Under the pieces are notes generated by a model that saw only the letters and a list, made by a program, of their open reading frames with translations, ran no database searches and was not told the origin of the DNA. DNA of 64,000 nt from Trichoplax sp. H2 (taxonomy: Eukaryota; Placozoa; Uniplacotomia; Trichoplacea): contig NOWV01000271.1 in assembly GCA_003344405.1 (NCBI GenBank), positions 1-64,000 on the forward strand, written 5' to 3'. Shown here piece by piece: positions 52,001 to 63,270 of this stretch. Every line of letters begins with the position of its first letter. The stretch's first letter is position 1. A program made the translations under genes and the position numbers.

Positions 52001-54051
52001 GGGTTAAAATTTAAGATTTTGTGAGGTTATTGAATATAGGTTGCTTTCATTAGTTAAAGGAATACATCTTTATAATACTTATTCCTTGAGGCCTAGGTGT
52101 AATTTTATTTCAGATAGCCTGACTAAAGTCGATGTTGACCGAATTTAAATAATGTAGCGGTATTCTCAGCTATAACTTGATATATCATAACATACTAGGG
52201 AGTTCTATGATAGACAAAGTCATTACACTGATCATACTACGTCGGCTAGAATCAGTTTTATCATCTACAACTTAAATATATTGTACAATTTATCAGAATT
52301 AAAACTTTATAGCTGAGAAAGTTTTTAGAAGAGTGTTTTTTAGAGATTTGAGAGGCACATTATTAGAATGAGGAATACTTATGACAGTATTTGATCATTT
52401 GTAGTTTATAACTTGTCTTTTCATCCTAAGTGCTTATCATATAAGGTTAATTAGAATCGTTACAAATCATTTTAATGACTACCTTAAACAATCTTTACTT
52501 GATCTTATCATATACTATTTGTTATAATTTAAGATTCTGTAGTAATATCATTGCACTAATTATCTGTTTAGCAATGACTGCTTTAAATGATTGATTCCAT
52601 TTCATAATTATGAAATAACATAATTCTCACAGAGTCTTTAGCATTGGCAGAGAGGCTATCCTTTGGTTTCCGATTTTGAAATGGCTTCGAATCATCGAAC
52701 TAAGAATATAACAAGAGTCTTTATATAGAGCTTAATCTACAACAAGGTGATGCTATATAAAGTGATAATTTAACTCTTACATGTTGGTAAGATTTGCTAA
52801 ATTATCGAAAGCTAGCGTTATTTCGTTACCAATACGAACATCAATTAATTCTCTAAAATTTAAAGGTAAGAGATTAGTACAATTTATCTATGTAACATCG
52901 TATACGCTTGCCTTTTACTTGATTTTAAACTGCTATAACTTTGAAAATTGATGTGATTATGTAATTTAAATTGCATGTCTATTGTTAATAAACTAAATGT
53001 TTTATTCATGATATTTAGATTTCAAGTAGACCTGATTTCGCTAGGATACCTTCTACTTACAATGATTGTAGGCTTAAGATGGATGAGAATGTGTTAGCTA
53101 ATATGCTATTAATTCTAGAATATCGAAATTTTCTAGTGACAGAACGAAGGAGAGCTGAATATCAATTGAAATGCAATTAAATAGCATTTGTCATCAAGTA
53201 ACACTTTTCCACCTATACTGAAGTACGATATAACTATTAATATTTACTAAAGTGGATTGGGCAATTAATGACTTACAAAGATTTTAAGTTCGTGCATTTG
53301 TCAAAAGCTTTGCCATCAATAATGTTGACATCAATTTTGCGGAATATGCTACGTGAACATGAAGATTGGATTATGAAGAAAATTTATTAAATATTATTAA
53401 ATTTTAAGCAGTCATTATATAGTAATCAGCAGTACAAATCGGAGTTCTGAAATTTAGAGCAAATGCAGTATTGCAATTACCGTTGCATTTTCCGTGGCAT
53501 CAAACATACGAAAACAGTATTAATACTTACATAGATTGATAGCTGTGACAGGAACTGATCGTATCCAAATAGTTTAATTTCACATTCTGAATCATTCTGG
53601 ATGTAAGTTATAGGTTTAATATCATTAAGTAATTTAATTGTTCACGGAATGTAATTTCATATTTAGCAAACCCAACGAGTAATTTTAGACTATCACAACA
53701 AAAGGATAAAAAAACGTAGTAATGTTTGACACTAGAATTAATGGTATTTCCATCTGGTATTGCATAATATACTCTAGCTATATAATACTGAAAGATTATT
53801 ATATTAAAAACAAGGTAAAAAATTACTTAAACTATGCCTGAACATTCTTGGTAAGCGTATTTAAATGTTCGCTGATAAACTTGTGTATCTAAAAACTTAC
53901 AAATGAAGTAAGGTATCCGCGTTAGAGATATTTTTTCCTGCATCAGAATTGTTCAAAGGTAGAATATTCTGACATATTAAATTATTTCCATCTCTGCAGC
54001 ATTTATTTTTATTCGTGGAAATTGACTTGCACTGGTCGTGACCATAAGTGA
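35792..54051 (-). CDS. Giant LGR-type GPCR, about 41 LRRs + 7TM (relaxin-receptor-like)
   Basis: Leucine-rich-repeat G-protein coupled receptor, presumably at the plasma membrane, binding a peptide ligand through its LRR arc. Forty-three exons can be chained in one frame: an LRR N-terminal cap (53901-54051), 41 LRR exons, and one 7TM exon (35792-37010). Every LRR exon is a multiple of 3 (63-123 bp, mostly 72), and all introns split a codon after its second base. Every split codon rebuilds Leu, Ile, Met, Phe or Val at the conserved LRR position, except one Tyr. LRR exons account for about 1,008 residues, and at least 1,463 residues are visible. Known LGRs carry about 7-18 LRRs. The hinge and 7TM resemble type C LGRs (RXFP). 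The start codon, signal peptide and any LDL-A module were not found. A solo LTR sits in each of two introns (41381-42008, 50826-51335). Some exons could be alternative or decayed. Confidence 0.8.
37310..37330. repeat. (TA)n microsatellite
   Basis: Pure TA run in the last intron of the LGR. Confidence 0.8.
38146..40225 (-). CDS. LRR exons 34-41 of the LGR
   Basis: In gene order: 40151-40225, 39890-40012, 39566-39652, 39332-39409, 38964-39032, 38696-38773, 38426-38497 and 38146-38217. Examples are QIAENNISALPKEFFYYL (exon 34), DISGYRIERKREEGD (36), ILKQNRIRTLNNDCFYKYKR (40) and NLELNILTHVSDQALRGL (41). Exon 35 is unusually long (123 bp) and starts as a normal LRR (NLGFNKYLE). It then carries an extra segment with two cysteines (YECAAENISRC). 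Exon 34 ends in TA and needs the C of exon 35 to make Tyr, which fits. Repeats here are the most irregular in the array. Exon 38146-38217 joins directly to the 7TM exon. Confidence 0.72.
40417..43655 (-). CDS. LRR exons 27-33 of the LGR
   Basis: 43590-43655, 43345-43416, 42982-43053, 42805-42876, 42541-42612, 40693-40761 and 40417-40494. Exon 31 (42541-42612) is a textbook repeat: DLSSNNISFIPQGAFNSLTN. Others include VLSKNHLTVVKSQSLENL (30), DLQSNMITNITEQ (32) and NLNKNLLDNDIAEKL (33). The 1.8-kb intron between exons 31 and 32 is enlarged by a family A solo LTR. Confidence 0.8.
41381..42008 (+). mobile_element. Solo LTR, family A (LGR intron)
   Basis: 628 bp similar over its length to 34128-34760. 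It begins TGCGACAG (one change from the family end) and ends TTGTGACA. The flanks GCAGT and GAAGT match at 4 of 5 bases, which suggests an older insertion than the other two. Confidence 0.82.
44001..45437 (-). CDS. LRR exons 20-26 of the LGR
   Basis: 45366-45437, 45087-45158, 44879-44944, 44709-44780, 44514-44594, 44233-44304 and 44001-44066. Clear repeats include NLSFNYLTQLSHL (23) and DMSHNRISSIHLQAFQSAKQ (25). Exon 25 uses a GTATGT donor and exon 20 GTGAGT. The plus-strand frame at 45262-45468 is only the shadow of exon 20. Confidence 0.8.
46356..48163 (-). CDS. LRR exons 11-19 of the LGR
   Basis: 48092-48163, 47939-48010, 47733-47804, 47510-47578, 47305-47382, 46998-47069, 46809-46880, 46556-46627 and 46356-46427. 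These are the most canonical repeats, such as HLDHNRINNILKDD (11), CLNENSISRLDQNMFHDLPE (13), RLNRNNISLITNPFRNLPK (14), DLSFNKIGTDFISSSVF (15), QLQQNNIISLIENQLEGLNN (18) and NLGNNPLNHISGNSLANL (19). Exon 14 has an unusual GTACGG donor. Confidence 0.85.
49534..53596 (-). CDS. LRR exons 1-10 of the LGR
   Basis: 53531-53596, 53277-53348, 53061-53132, 52781-52852, 51841-51924, 51655-51726, 50227-50298, 49967-50038, 49723-49794 and 49534-49596. Examples are ILNYNKVLDGRGDIQDFF (5), DLGYSNIESIYPNKFKHL (6), SISHNIIKELKNNAFFPF (7), ELQCNEIATIEAGAFNGLDN (8) and NLEWNKIAIMEISVLD (9). Exon 10 (63 bp, KGSHNQVKNWIVQ) is the weakest of the set but keeps frame and splice sites. An old family B LTR lies between exons 6 and 7. 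The plus-strand frame at 51830-52024 is the shadow of exon 5. Confidence 0.78.
50826..51335 (-). mobile_element. Old family B LTR (LGR intron)
   Basis: Inverted, diverged copy. The left end (TGTCAAGGTTCG, then GTGAAGAAATAAATGACTAA) matches the reverse complement of family B 3' ends. The right end has AGCTGGTTTGT, the reverse of the family start. No target duplication is left. Confidence 0.6.
53901..54051 (-). CDS. LRR N-terminal cap exon of the LGR
   Basis: 151 bp, entering with two bases and leaving with two. It encodes TYGHDQCKSISTNKNKCC then RDGNNLICQ, a cluster of four cysteines like the LRRNT cap before the first repeat. It ends ADTLLHL, which leads into LRR 1. The next exon upstream must end in phase 1. 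A 46-bp candidate with that phase is 54625-54670 (GINSLPNFIDAIDTN), but it has no Met or cysteine and is unproven. Confidence 0.7.
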
Positions 54052-54750
54052 CTATAAAAAAGAGGAATTAGATAGATTGATCCCAACTTAATTCGAAATC
54101 TGAAATAAGCAATTCGAAGTTATGGTCCAGTTTAATCGGTAGCCATGGCACGAATACTTTAATGCTAGATAACGAGGATAGCCTTGCCGTTTGTAATTTG
54201 TATCATAATTTTTAAAATTTGCAATATCAATTTTGTTTATTCAGCAATACTTAAATATTCAGCATGTAATAAGGTTACCAATTAGTTACAATTTCCAGGG
54301 TATATACTTGTATACTCGTACGGTGGACTCATAGCAAATCTACAAAGATCTGCGAATGAATAATTACCACAAACCAGCTCTACGATTACATAGCGAAAAA
54401 GTGAAATCTATAAATAAATTTTCTCCTTAAATTATTGTACTTGTCAGGGCATTAAAGTATATCTAAAAGTCAGTTGGGAGCACTTATCCCTAATTCAGTA
54501 CATTCTCAGTGATTGGTACGCCTTTAATTTTACGTTAATTAAATACTACAATGAAGGTAAACTTTATTGTAAAAACAGTTGAGCTTATGTATGGTACCTT
54601 ATTTTTGCGGTAGTTAGAACTTACAATTAGTATCGATAGCATCTATGAAATTAGGAAGTGAATTTATACCCTAAGATCTAATTAATATCATACGAGGCAA
54701 TTTGATTACAATATGCTTACTCTCAAGATTACCAAGCCATAATATATAAT

Positions 54751-55361
54751 TGTTAAAGAGCTATGCTCTGAAATATTAATTGTTATATTAATTAAAATAT
54801 CTCATTTAAATTATTGTTTGCTCCTGTAGCTTATTAGATATTAATGTTTATTAATAAGTACTTCTTATTGCCAAGGTATCAGAAAGTTCAATATTGTTGA
54901 TGTGTCGGAGCTACCACGCTTAGTCTGTAAACGTTAATTAATAACACCTTAAGTGTAAAGTCAATTACTTTGTAGAGCCTTGAGGCTCTAGTTGCTATAC
55001 TAGGATATGTATACTGTACAGTGTAAGTCGCTATGTCAAGAATATTCACAAGTGCACCATCGGCGTTGGACGAGACTATAAAAAGCCGAACACTAGCTTA
55101 GCTGTTTAGTTCCAGTTGGTCACTTGCAGGATCTTTTGACTATTATTGCTAAGAATATTCGTACGTTTTTCTTTAGTACATTTTACGACTAAGTTTAACG
55201 AAAACAAAGTGAAGTATTTAAACCTATTACTCATTAGTAGCTTATTTGTGTAGCTGAGAGTTAGTTTAACTACGATAGGTCCCTAAGTTAGTTGGGAACA
55301 CGAGTACTAGTGAAGACAGTCTTTAAGACCCGGTTTCTTGTTACAAAGGAGATTTTTAACA
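54751..55361 (+). mobile_element. Solo LTR, family C (intact)
   Basis: 611 bp with 7-bp inverted ends TGTTAAA...TTTAACA and a perfect ATAAT duplication (54746-54750, 55362-55366). A TATAAAAAG box at 55077 suits an LTR promoter. Confidence 0.85.
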
Positions 55362-55366
55362 ATAAT

Positions 55367-58300
55367 CGAATATGAATTAGTCACGTATAATATTACATCA
55401 CTAGACGTATTAGCTAAGAAATTATAATTAGCACTTTTATTAGTACAATTAGCACAATAAGTGTCTTTTAATAATTAACTATAATTCCAAATTAGTTGGA
55501 ATTAGTCACGATTACGTATTACAGTACAAGGCGTTTAAAGTATAAAATATTTTGTAATGTAATAAATAAACTATTTCGCTAAGCATCGCGCATTGCGGTG
55601 AGATAGTATCGGCGTAACAATCTACTTGTTAAAGTGGGGATTGATCAACAGTAATAAAAAGTTTGCAGCAACAGATGCGAAAGCATCCGTTGTATAAGTT
55701 TCACTAGATATCTCACTAGAATTAGTAAGTTGATTTTACAGCCTTTTGAGAGATTCAACGCTGTATCCGTATGCATAAGTCAACATATTTTACTAATATT
55801 AAGAAATTGGTTAATTAAATGGTAAAAGTTTGATTTCTCTGCAGAGATTGCCTAACAGTTTTAACGCTAAAATTAAATCTAGGGAAAGGTATCTCAGAGT
55901 AGGTAACGTACAGCTGGATGAAATATCTTTCTTGAGCAACTCTTAGATCTGATGCACTAAGGTATTAATTAATTTTACTATAAACCCTGAGATTGATTTT
56001 AAGATTGTGACTATGTCGGTATTGTTTTGCTTCAAGGTATTCCATGATTTCATCATGAAAGCCAAAGTTAAGTCAAATAATTGCGACTATCTCGACATTG
56101 TTTGCTATAAGATATTGAAAAATTTTACCCTAGATACTTAGATTAGGTTTACGAACGTGACTACGAATGTATCGCCATTGTTTGGTTTTTTTGAAGGGTA
56201 TTTTAATAATTTAGCTGTAAATATGGAGTTTTAGTCTACAATTGAGACTATTTCAGCTTGCTCGCTAACCAAAATAACCTTATTACCTATTCCATAATTA
56301 CCTTTAGGAGCGAATTTACAGGTACAGTGTCTTATTACTCACTTGTCACTGTACGCGTATTTTAATCTTACTTTATTCAACACCTCTTAAAAATAATTTT
56401 CTTTTAAGTTCAGAAAATCATTGTGAAGAATCAATATCAGATTAAGGACTGTCGCTAAGGCATTAATGCCTATTTATATCAGATGAGAGAATGTTGAAAG
56501 TTGTCACTTTAGCTTCTAATGTTAGACTGATTCTATTTTCGGCTGTTGATAATGAAATTTCAGCAAAGAATTGAAATAGTCAAAAATAAAACAAACGAGA
56601 CATTTCATCGGAGAATAATGCTTCAAGATGATAATTTAACCGAAGTTCTGGTAATTGTACCTCTTATAATTGCAGTTTAATACAGACAAAATCAATTGAC
56701 CGGGGTATTCACCAAAAATGTTTCTAAAATTAAAAGTATTATTAACGTATCAATATGTTCGGGAGGACTTTGTTATTTCCAGGTATTCACTGCGCAGTAT
56801 CATTAATATATAAGAATTCATTATTGGCGATATTGACTACGATATAGCAGATAAACCCGCAGTGAAGGTGACGGAGATAGCTACCAGTATTTCTAAAAAT
56901 TTACAATCCGTAGAATCGATAAAAATGTTATTCATCAGTTACTATTTAAATATGGAGGAAAAAATTTTTGTTTTACGGTAATTAAAGACGTGAATATAAA
57001 AACTAGTAATTTGTTTGCGGATTAAATGGTCCAAATAGATTTAGTTTAAATAACCTGAATTAGCGATTGTGTTTGTCTAGAATCGACATTCTAGTAACTG
57101 CTACACTTCCTAACTTTAGTAATTTACAACATTACCGTATGGACGTCTTTGTCACTCTATATTTTATCGCCATGAATGAGAACCGTTTAAAGACTATACT
57201 TGTAGAACAAATTATTAAAAATTCATGTGGAATCAACTTAGACGAATTTTTCTTGAATTATGACAGTGATATCGATATGATATTTTATAACGAGATAGAT
57301 AGAACATTAAGTATGATGATGCTATATATGGTGTCTAATTATACTAGGCGATAAGAGTTTTAAGAGTTTAGGATGCAAAATGAAAATTTCTTCATGATGA
57401 CTCTATTTCTTGGAAAATGTATCTTATGATAGATGTTAATACATAATTTGATTCAGCGATTTACGGTAAACGCCTTTAAGCTCGAGTATGCTTCATAAAT
57501 GCGAATAAAAATCAGCGAGATTAAAATGGAAGTAGTTAGTACAATAGAATCGAAACTTAAAATGGCGCAGAATTTATTTCATAAAATCAAAATGGATAAA
57601 TTTTCTAAATTATACGTATTAAAGATATTATAATAAAATTGTAACAAAATTAAATCAATTAAAGTCAGCATTAGAGGTAATCATTATCATGGCTGATCGA
57701 ATCTCCTAAATAGTTGAAGCCGAAGGCATTGACATCAGCATAACATTTTATTATTTTGCGAGATGATTATTATAATACTCCATTCGTTAATAAATAACCA
57801 ATTTCGAATGATAGAACAATTGTTAGAGAGGCAGTAAGGTTTAGAGTCCCTGAAGCATGGTGTATTAATTTCTTCAAGATAAAGGCACTAAAAGTTTTTG
57901 TTCACGCAAGGTCTAAAACGGAAAGTATTTGAAACTTATACTATTATTTCGCTGTCTGCAATTTTGTTCATAGGCAAAAATCATTTCGTGCCGTATTCTT
58001 TATGCAAGACTAGGCTATTACCTATGTGAAATGAATATTTCATGTTCCTCCTATTAATAACATTCACTACAATGATCCTGTTATGTTTTGGTGTCCGAGT
58101 CTGGGGCCCGATTGCTTCCTTACAAGATAATGACTTACAAAACATTTTACCAGGAAATAAATTTCATTTTAGACATATTTTTCTCAGTTGTTATTTTTAA
58201 AAGCCTTGAAGTATGTTAAATTTTAAAAGGTCATTGAATTATGAGAGACTTGTCTAAGAAGAAGACATAAAGCATATGGATCTTTTTTTCTCAATATTTA

Positions 58301-60609
58301 CTGGTTGATGGTAGTCTTTCACCAAGCTACTGTAAAGCTTAATTTAGTCGCTCTTCCTATACTTTAATTTGAACGGCGATTTGAAAGAACCATACGGTTG
58401 ATAGAAATGTATGTTAAGTGCACAAAACGTAGTTAAAGCTATTAGAACATTAAGTTGTTCCGATGTTATTAGCAAGAAAACACTTTTAAAATAATTTTAA
58501 ATTAAATGAGGATATTATAATTCGAGAAGGAAAGAAAAAATTATTTAAAATGTTGTCTGTATACCAAGACTAACAATAGTACTGATTTAGATATTTTAAG
58601 CCATTAATAAAATATACAAACTAGTAATTTATCTAGTGGAATTCAAAATTAATGTGAATACTCCTGCCTGTGAGATATTACCTTATTCAGTTAATGATTT
58701 AGTAAGCGATATTGGCTTATCAATTACAATTTACAGCCGATTGGCTCAAGCCTAAGAAAAACTTTGGTGATAGATTCTCTGAGTAGTCAGAGAGAGAGCT
58801 AGACCTCAAATGCTTAGACAATACTGAAAATTAAATTTATTATATTACAATAGAGCAAAGTTTAATAAATAAAAACATAATTATTTTTTTCTTCGTATTA
58901 ATTTCATCTTATTATAACTCGAAACCTATCACAGTAAATATTAACTTCGAATTGAATATTTTCTGCATTCGAAAGGAAAAGCTATACGTTAGACCTATAT
59001 TTTGTTGACTGTATTGTAAATTCGAGAAATATAATTTTACTTAACTTGAAAATTAATCAGGGAATCTTTAGTAGAAATACATATGCTGATTTTGATTGAT
59101 ACTTATATCATAATTAAGTGTTATCGGGAACCATTGCTACCTATACCTTTAACTGTAAGCGTTGGAATTCCTCTAAGGTTTTAGTGGGTCTTAATAATGC
59201 TCACAAAATATGGCAGAACATTTCAGTTTGAGCACTTATAACAACTACCTTGCCTATTGGAAATAAACTTATCTATGTTGCGATTTTAAATGTTATGTAA
59301 TAGATATGATCATTTACAATAAGCACAAGTAAGCTGCTGTGGAGCATAAACAAATTTAAAATTATTCTTTCGAGAGCTTTAACTAATAGATCTGGAATAA
59401 CTTCATTACGGTATCTGCATAACGGAAATAGTTTTTTATTTCCATTCTTAATATCAGAATTTTGCGTCAGATAGTTTCTCTATTAGCGTCTCAAAAGCAT
59501 TTATCGTAAAGATATCTACAATATTTTAGAAATATAAAGAAGACTGAAAAGCATGTTATGTATCTTTAATAATTAACTCAATCTTTAGTAAGATATTCGG
59601 TATTCTATCGTAAATCTTCAATTGTAGCACCATATTTTGAAGTATATTACCGGAACATCCAGCTTACAACTATTGTGTTTTCCACACTATGAAAGCAATT
59701 CTAGAGTATTTATCTTGTCATATACTTCTAATACCTACGTGATACGGTTACACGCACGTTTTACTTTTATTTTAACATAGTTATTTGACTGGAACAATTC
59801 GTTTGTTTAGCCGTATCCTAAAATGATTTTTCTAACGCTAACTATAATAAATATTACTATTTCCTTATTAATAATTAATCATTTGTATGTTCTTGCCGTT
59901 ATAACGGGCTCCTAATCTTCCGAAACGTCGCAATTTTACGACAATACGATTTGTACGTTGCTATTGGTTCTGGTTATTTACCTTAGTATTCATCGATAAT
60001 TTTCATCATTCGTTTGTTGTAGAATAGTAAGATATAGTATATACTTAAGTAAAGCCAAACTTAATAGACTGCTATTGGTGATATTGGTAATTACTTATTA
60101 AATGTACTACCAACTACATGTAGTTTAAGATATAATTTAATTTCTTGCTTTGTTAAGACTTTTGTAAGGTTGTGAAAGTGTATTAACTTTGTCTAACTCA
60201 ACTGTTATTATCAAATAGATTTATTATACAGAAAAAGAATACCCCATATATATACATAATGGATGAATTGTTAACGAAAAATTAAATGTTTAAAATTATC
60301 CCAATGAGTTTAAAGTTATCAATAATTCATAGTAAATATTCATAGATGCGTAACAGCATTATACGATATGATTATTTTACTTAGTAATACCTCTACAGCT
60401 TAATTGATGTAATTATTATTTTTTTAAGTGGCAGTATGCAATTCTTACTATAACTAAATAATTGAAAATAGATAAATGTTCCAATAATTACTAAACGTAA
60501 CTTTTAATCAAGATACAATTACTTTATAGGTAAACAAGCTCCATCGAATTTAATTTAGAATAGGAGTATCTCAAATAAGATAGATTGGGAAATTAATTAA
60601 CTAATGTAT
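55367..60609. other. No firm gene
   Basis: AT-rich DNA. A 95-codon plus-strand frame (57067-57354) starts at TTG. An acceptor (TTTAG) and an ATG at 57139 (MDVFVTLYFIAMNENRL) make a small exon conceivable, but I recognise nothing. The missing 5' exons of the LGR may be here. I looked on the minus strand for an LDL-A pattern and saw none. Confidence 0.35.
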
Positions 60610-61176
60610 TGTCACAAACTAGCTTCGAGACAAAGATAACGTAAAACAAATCTCTAAATTACTGTAGTCTCCAGGATTCAGTATCCCTTAACTATCTCAC
60701 AAGAATTTAGGCGCCTTTCTTTCTACGTTAGGCAACTATAGAAATCTGCTTTATTTAACTATCTGCCGAGCTTAAATACGCTTCGGCAGCTGCTATCATG
60801 CATGAGTCATGACAGTTCATGAAATTTAGTTCATATTGGATAGCTAAATTAATACAGAAATTATTCATAATCTTAGATATGTACTGAACGATTCTAGATA
60901 ATTAGATTACAGTATGTCCATACACAGAATTATATATAGTATCTTCTGTAATTGAATATCTTCAGGATATTTATCACAAGCGTTACAAGACGTAACACTA
61001 TAATCAATTAACATTAGTTACCTTATGAGAACTCTTTCTACAGTGTAGCATAATTTACTGTAATAAAATACTAACTACCGTACTTCTTACTGTTAGTCAT
61101 TATTAGTTATCTCCATATATAAATGTTAAACACTAAATTTAGTCATTTACTCTTCACGGTAGTTTGCACTGTGACA
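60610..61176. mobile_element. Solo LTR, family B
   Basis: 567 bp, TGTCACAAACT...CTGTGACA. The flanks TGTAT and GGTAT match at 4 of 5 bases. Close in sequence to 29693-30264. Confidence 0.82.
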
Positions 61177-62703
61177 GGTATTAATGATTGTTAAAAAAAT
61201 TTGTTTTAGTTACTTAAAGCCAGTGGTATGTATCGCGTATAATCGAGCGAATTAGATAGCTATAGGTCCATGCCCGATAGTCCCTTTATTATAGTGAATA
61301 ATTTTAGCTATGGATTAAGGTAACTTGTTCTCCTTTTTTGACTACTTCAAGGTATGTTATGAGCTTAACGCAAGTGCACGTAAATTGGGTAATTTAATTT
61401 TTTAGGCAAACATTATTTTGATCACATTACCTACGTAGCTTCTACTATCGGCGCTTAAGCTGTAATCGAAATAATGAGCTCATACCCAGGTTTAATGAAT
61501 TAATAAATTTTTTAAATTTTTGAAGCCCTAAATATTTTTCAGTATATTTTTTCCTTGCAGAATCTTACGGAATAGAACAGATGCTAATTCAATTTTCTTA
61601 TTTATTAATAAATATAAAGCCGAATACTACTGGTGCAAAATATTCTATGTTAACAAGCTCATTAATTGCTGGGTATATGAATTAAAGTGAGGATTGGTTA
61701 AGATACCTTCGAATTAAAAATATCTTCTAGATGTTATTAAGAGTAATAAATGAGCACAGTGATTAATTATCAATAGTTTTGAAAGCTAATATTTAAGGAT
61801 GTTAATGAAAAATAATTAAATGCAGAAAAAGCAGCTCGAATTATCTTCAAAATTCCTGATTGTATCTAAATTGTTGGAATTTATAGTCTAATGTCGATCT
61901 TAAGGCTAACGCTCATTAAACATAATGTAGTCTGCCCATGATTTATCAATATACCAAAATTCACTGGCAGGTCTTCTCAAATTAACTTTAGATAGTAAAA
62001 GCGGGGAAAAATTTCTAAAGTGTGTCAGTTTTCAAGAAATGTTGTTACGAATATTACTAGAAATTGATAAAGTCTATTGTAAAATAAATAAATTTTTAAT
62101 AAGTCGATATTAATTGCAAAAGTCGAATCTGACCAAAACAGCTGCTTCTATAATGAGCTACTAGTAATAGCAACAGATTAATTTAGTGCATCAAACTAAC
62201 CGTAAAAGAAAAGATAGCACAGCAAGAAAGTTTGGACTGGATTTTGTTGCGAAGTCATCTTTAACACACTTGCGAGGATTTTGCATGCGGTTGCTGGTAA
62301 AGATTCTAACGATAAGAGTTAATTTAACAGTATTGTGGATTTAAATGAAAAGAAATAGCTCAAATATCAAGATACAATGACAAGCTGACAGAAAGAGTCT
62401 AAATTAAAATATGAATAGATCTCAGACCTTTTCAAAATTTTGGAAGACTATTGATAATTACAGCATTCTGCTTCTCCTAGAGTTTAACCATGAAGCGACT
62501 GTTTTAATTTAATATCAACTAATTACTTCGTATTTTTAATTTTAGCTTCCTGTGACGAGGAATAAATAATTTTGCATTCAGATCTAATTCTATTCAGAAC
62601 TTAGACTGTAAAAAACAAGAAAATTCGGCTCGAACAATAGCACTATCAATAACAGTTTATTGTTTTTACTTTATTGATTTCATTCAATTCAATAATTTTA
62701 GAT

Positions 62704-63265
62704 TGTGATATATACCGATCACGAAATTCCAAATTTTAGAAAAATAAGGGCTTTATTGAATCTTAAACAAAGATTAACTACACACAGCTCTACTCTAGCC
62801 GAATACTACCACTAAAGACTTCTACAACGAACTAACAGAATAATCTAAAGTTGCATGCTTTCATACTTTTCGTAGCATTTGCAGCTATAATCCGCACGAC
62901 AACCTTTTACCTTATTTTACACATAGTTAAATTATTCTTACTAACACTATTCTACTGCAGACCATCATTAATCTGATATGAATACGACTACAGCATTTAC
63001 GTAGACATTATTCACACCAGCCAAAGTACAATGAATTAACAATATCCTAATATATGATTTACGGTTCTATTTTTACCTATAACCTTATTAGTAACTCAAC
63101 ACCTTACTGTATATAGTCATCTGTAGTCGAGTATAGAGTCTATATCACTACAGTCTATAGTTATAGCTACCAAATATCTTTTAGGATAAATATAGAAGTT
63201 ACGCTACCGTACATTATACTGAACATGGCGAACACTCTACAATCACAATACTAAGTTACATTACA
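62704..63265 (+). mobile_element. Solo LTR, family D
   Basis: 562 bp, TGTGATATATACC...TTACATTACA, with a perfect TAGAT duplication (62699-62703, 63266-63270). Matches the nested copy at 27299-27848. Confidence 0.87.
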
Positions 63266-63270
63266 TAGAT

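Noticed and set aside
51830-52024. Plus-strand 64-codon frame.
   Set aside because: It is the shadow of LRR exon 5 (51841-51924, minus).
8115-61176. Families A and B as MITEs of a DNA transposon because their ends look inverted (TGTCACA/TGTGACA).
   Set aside because: The inverted match is only a few bases, ends are TG/CA, target duplications are 5 bp, and TATA boxes occur inside, all typical of LTRs.
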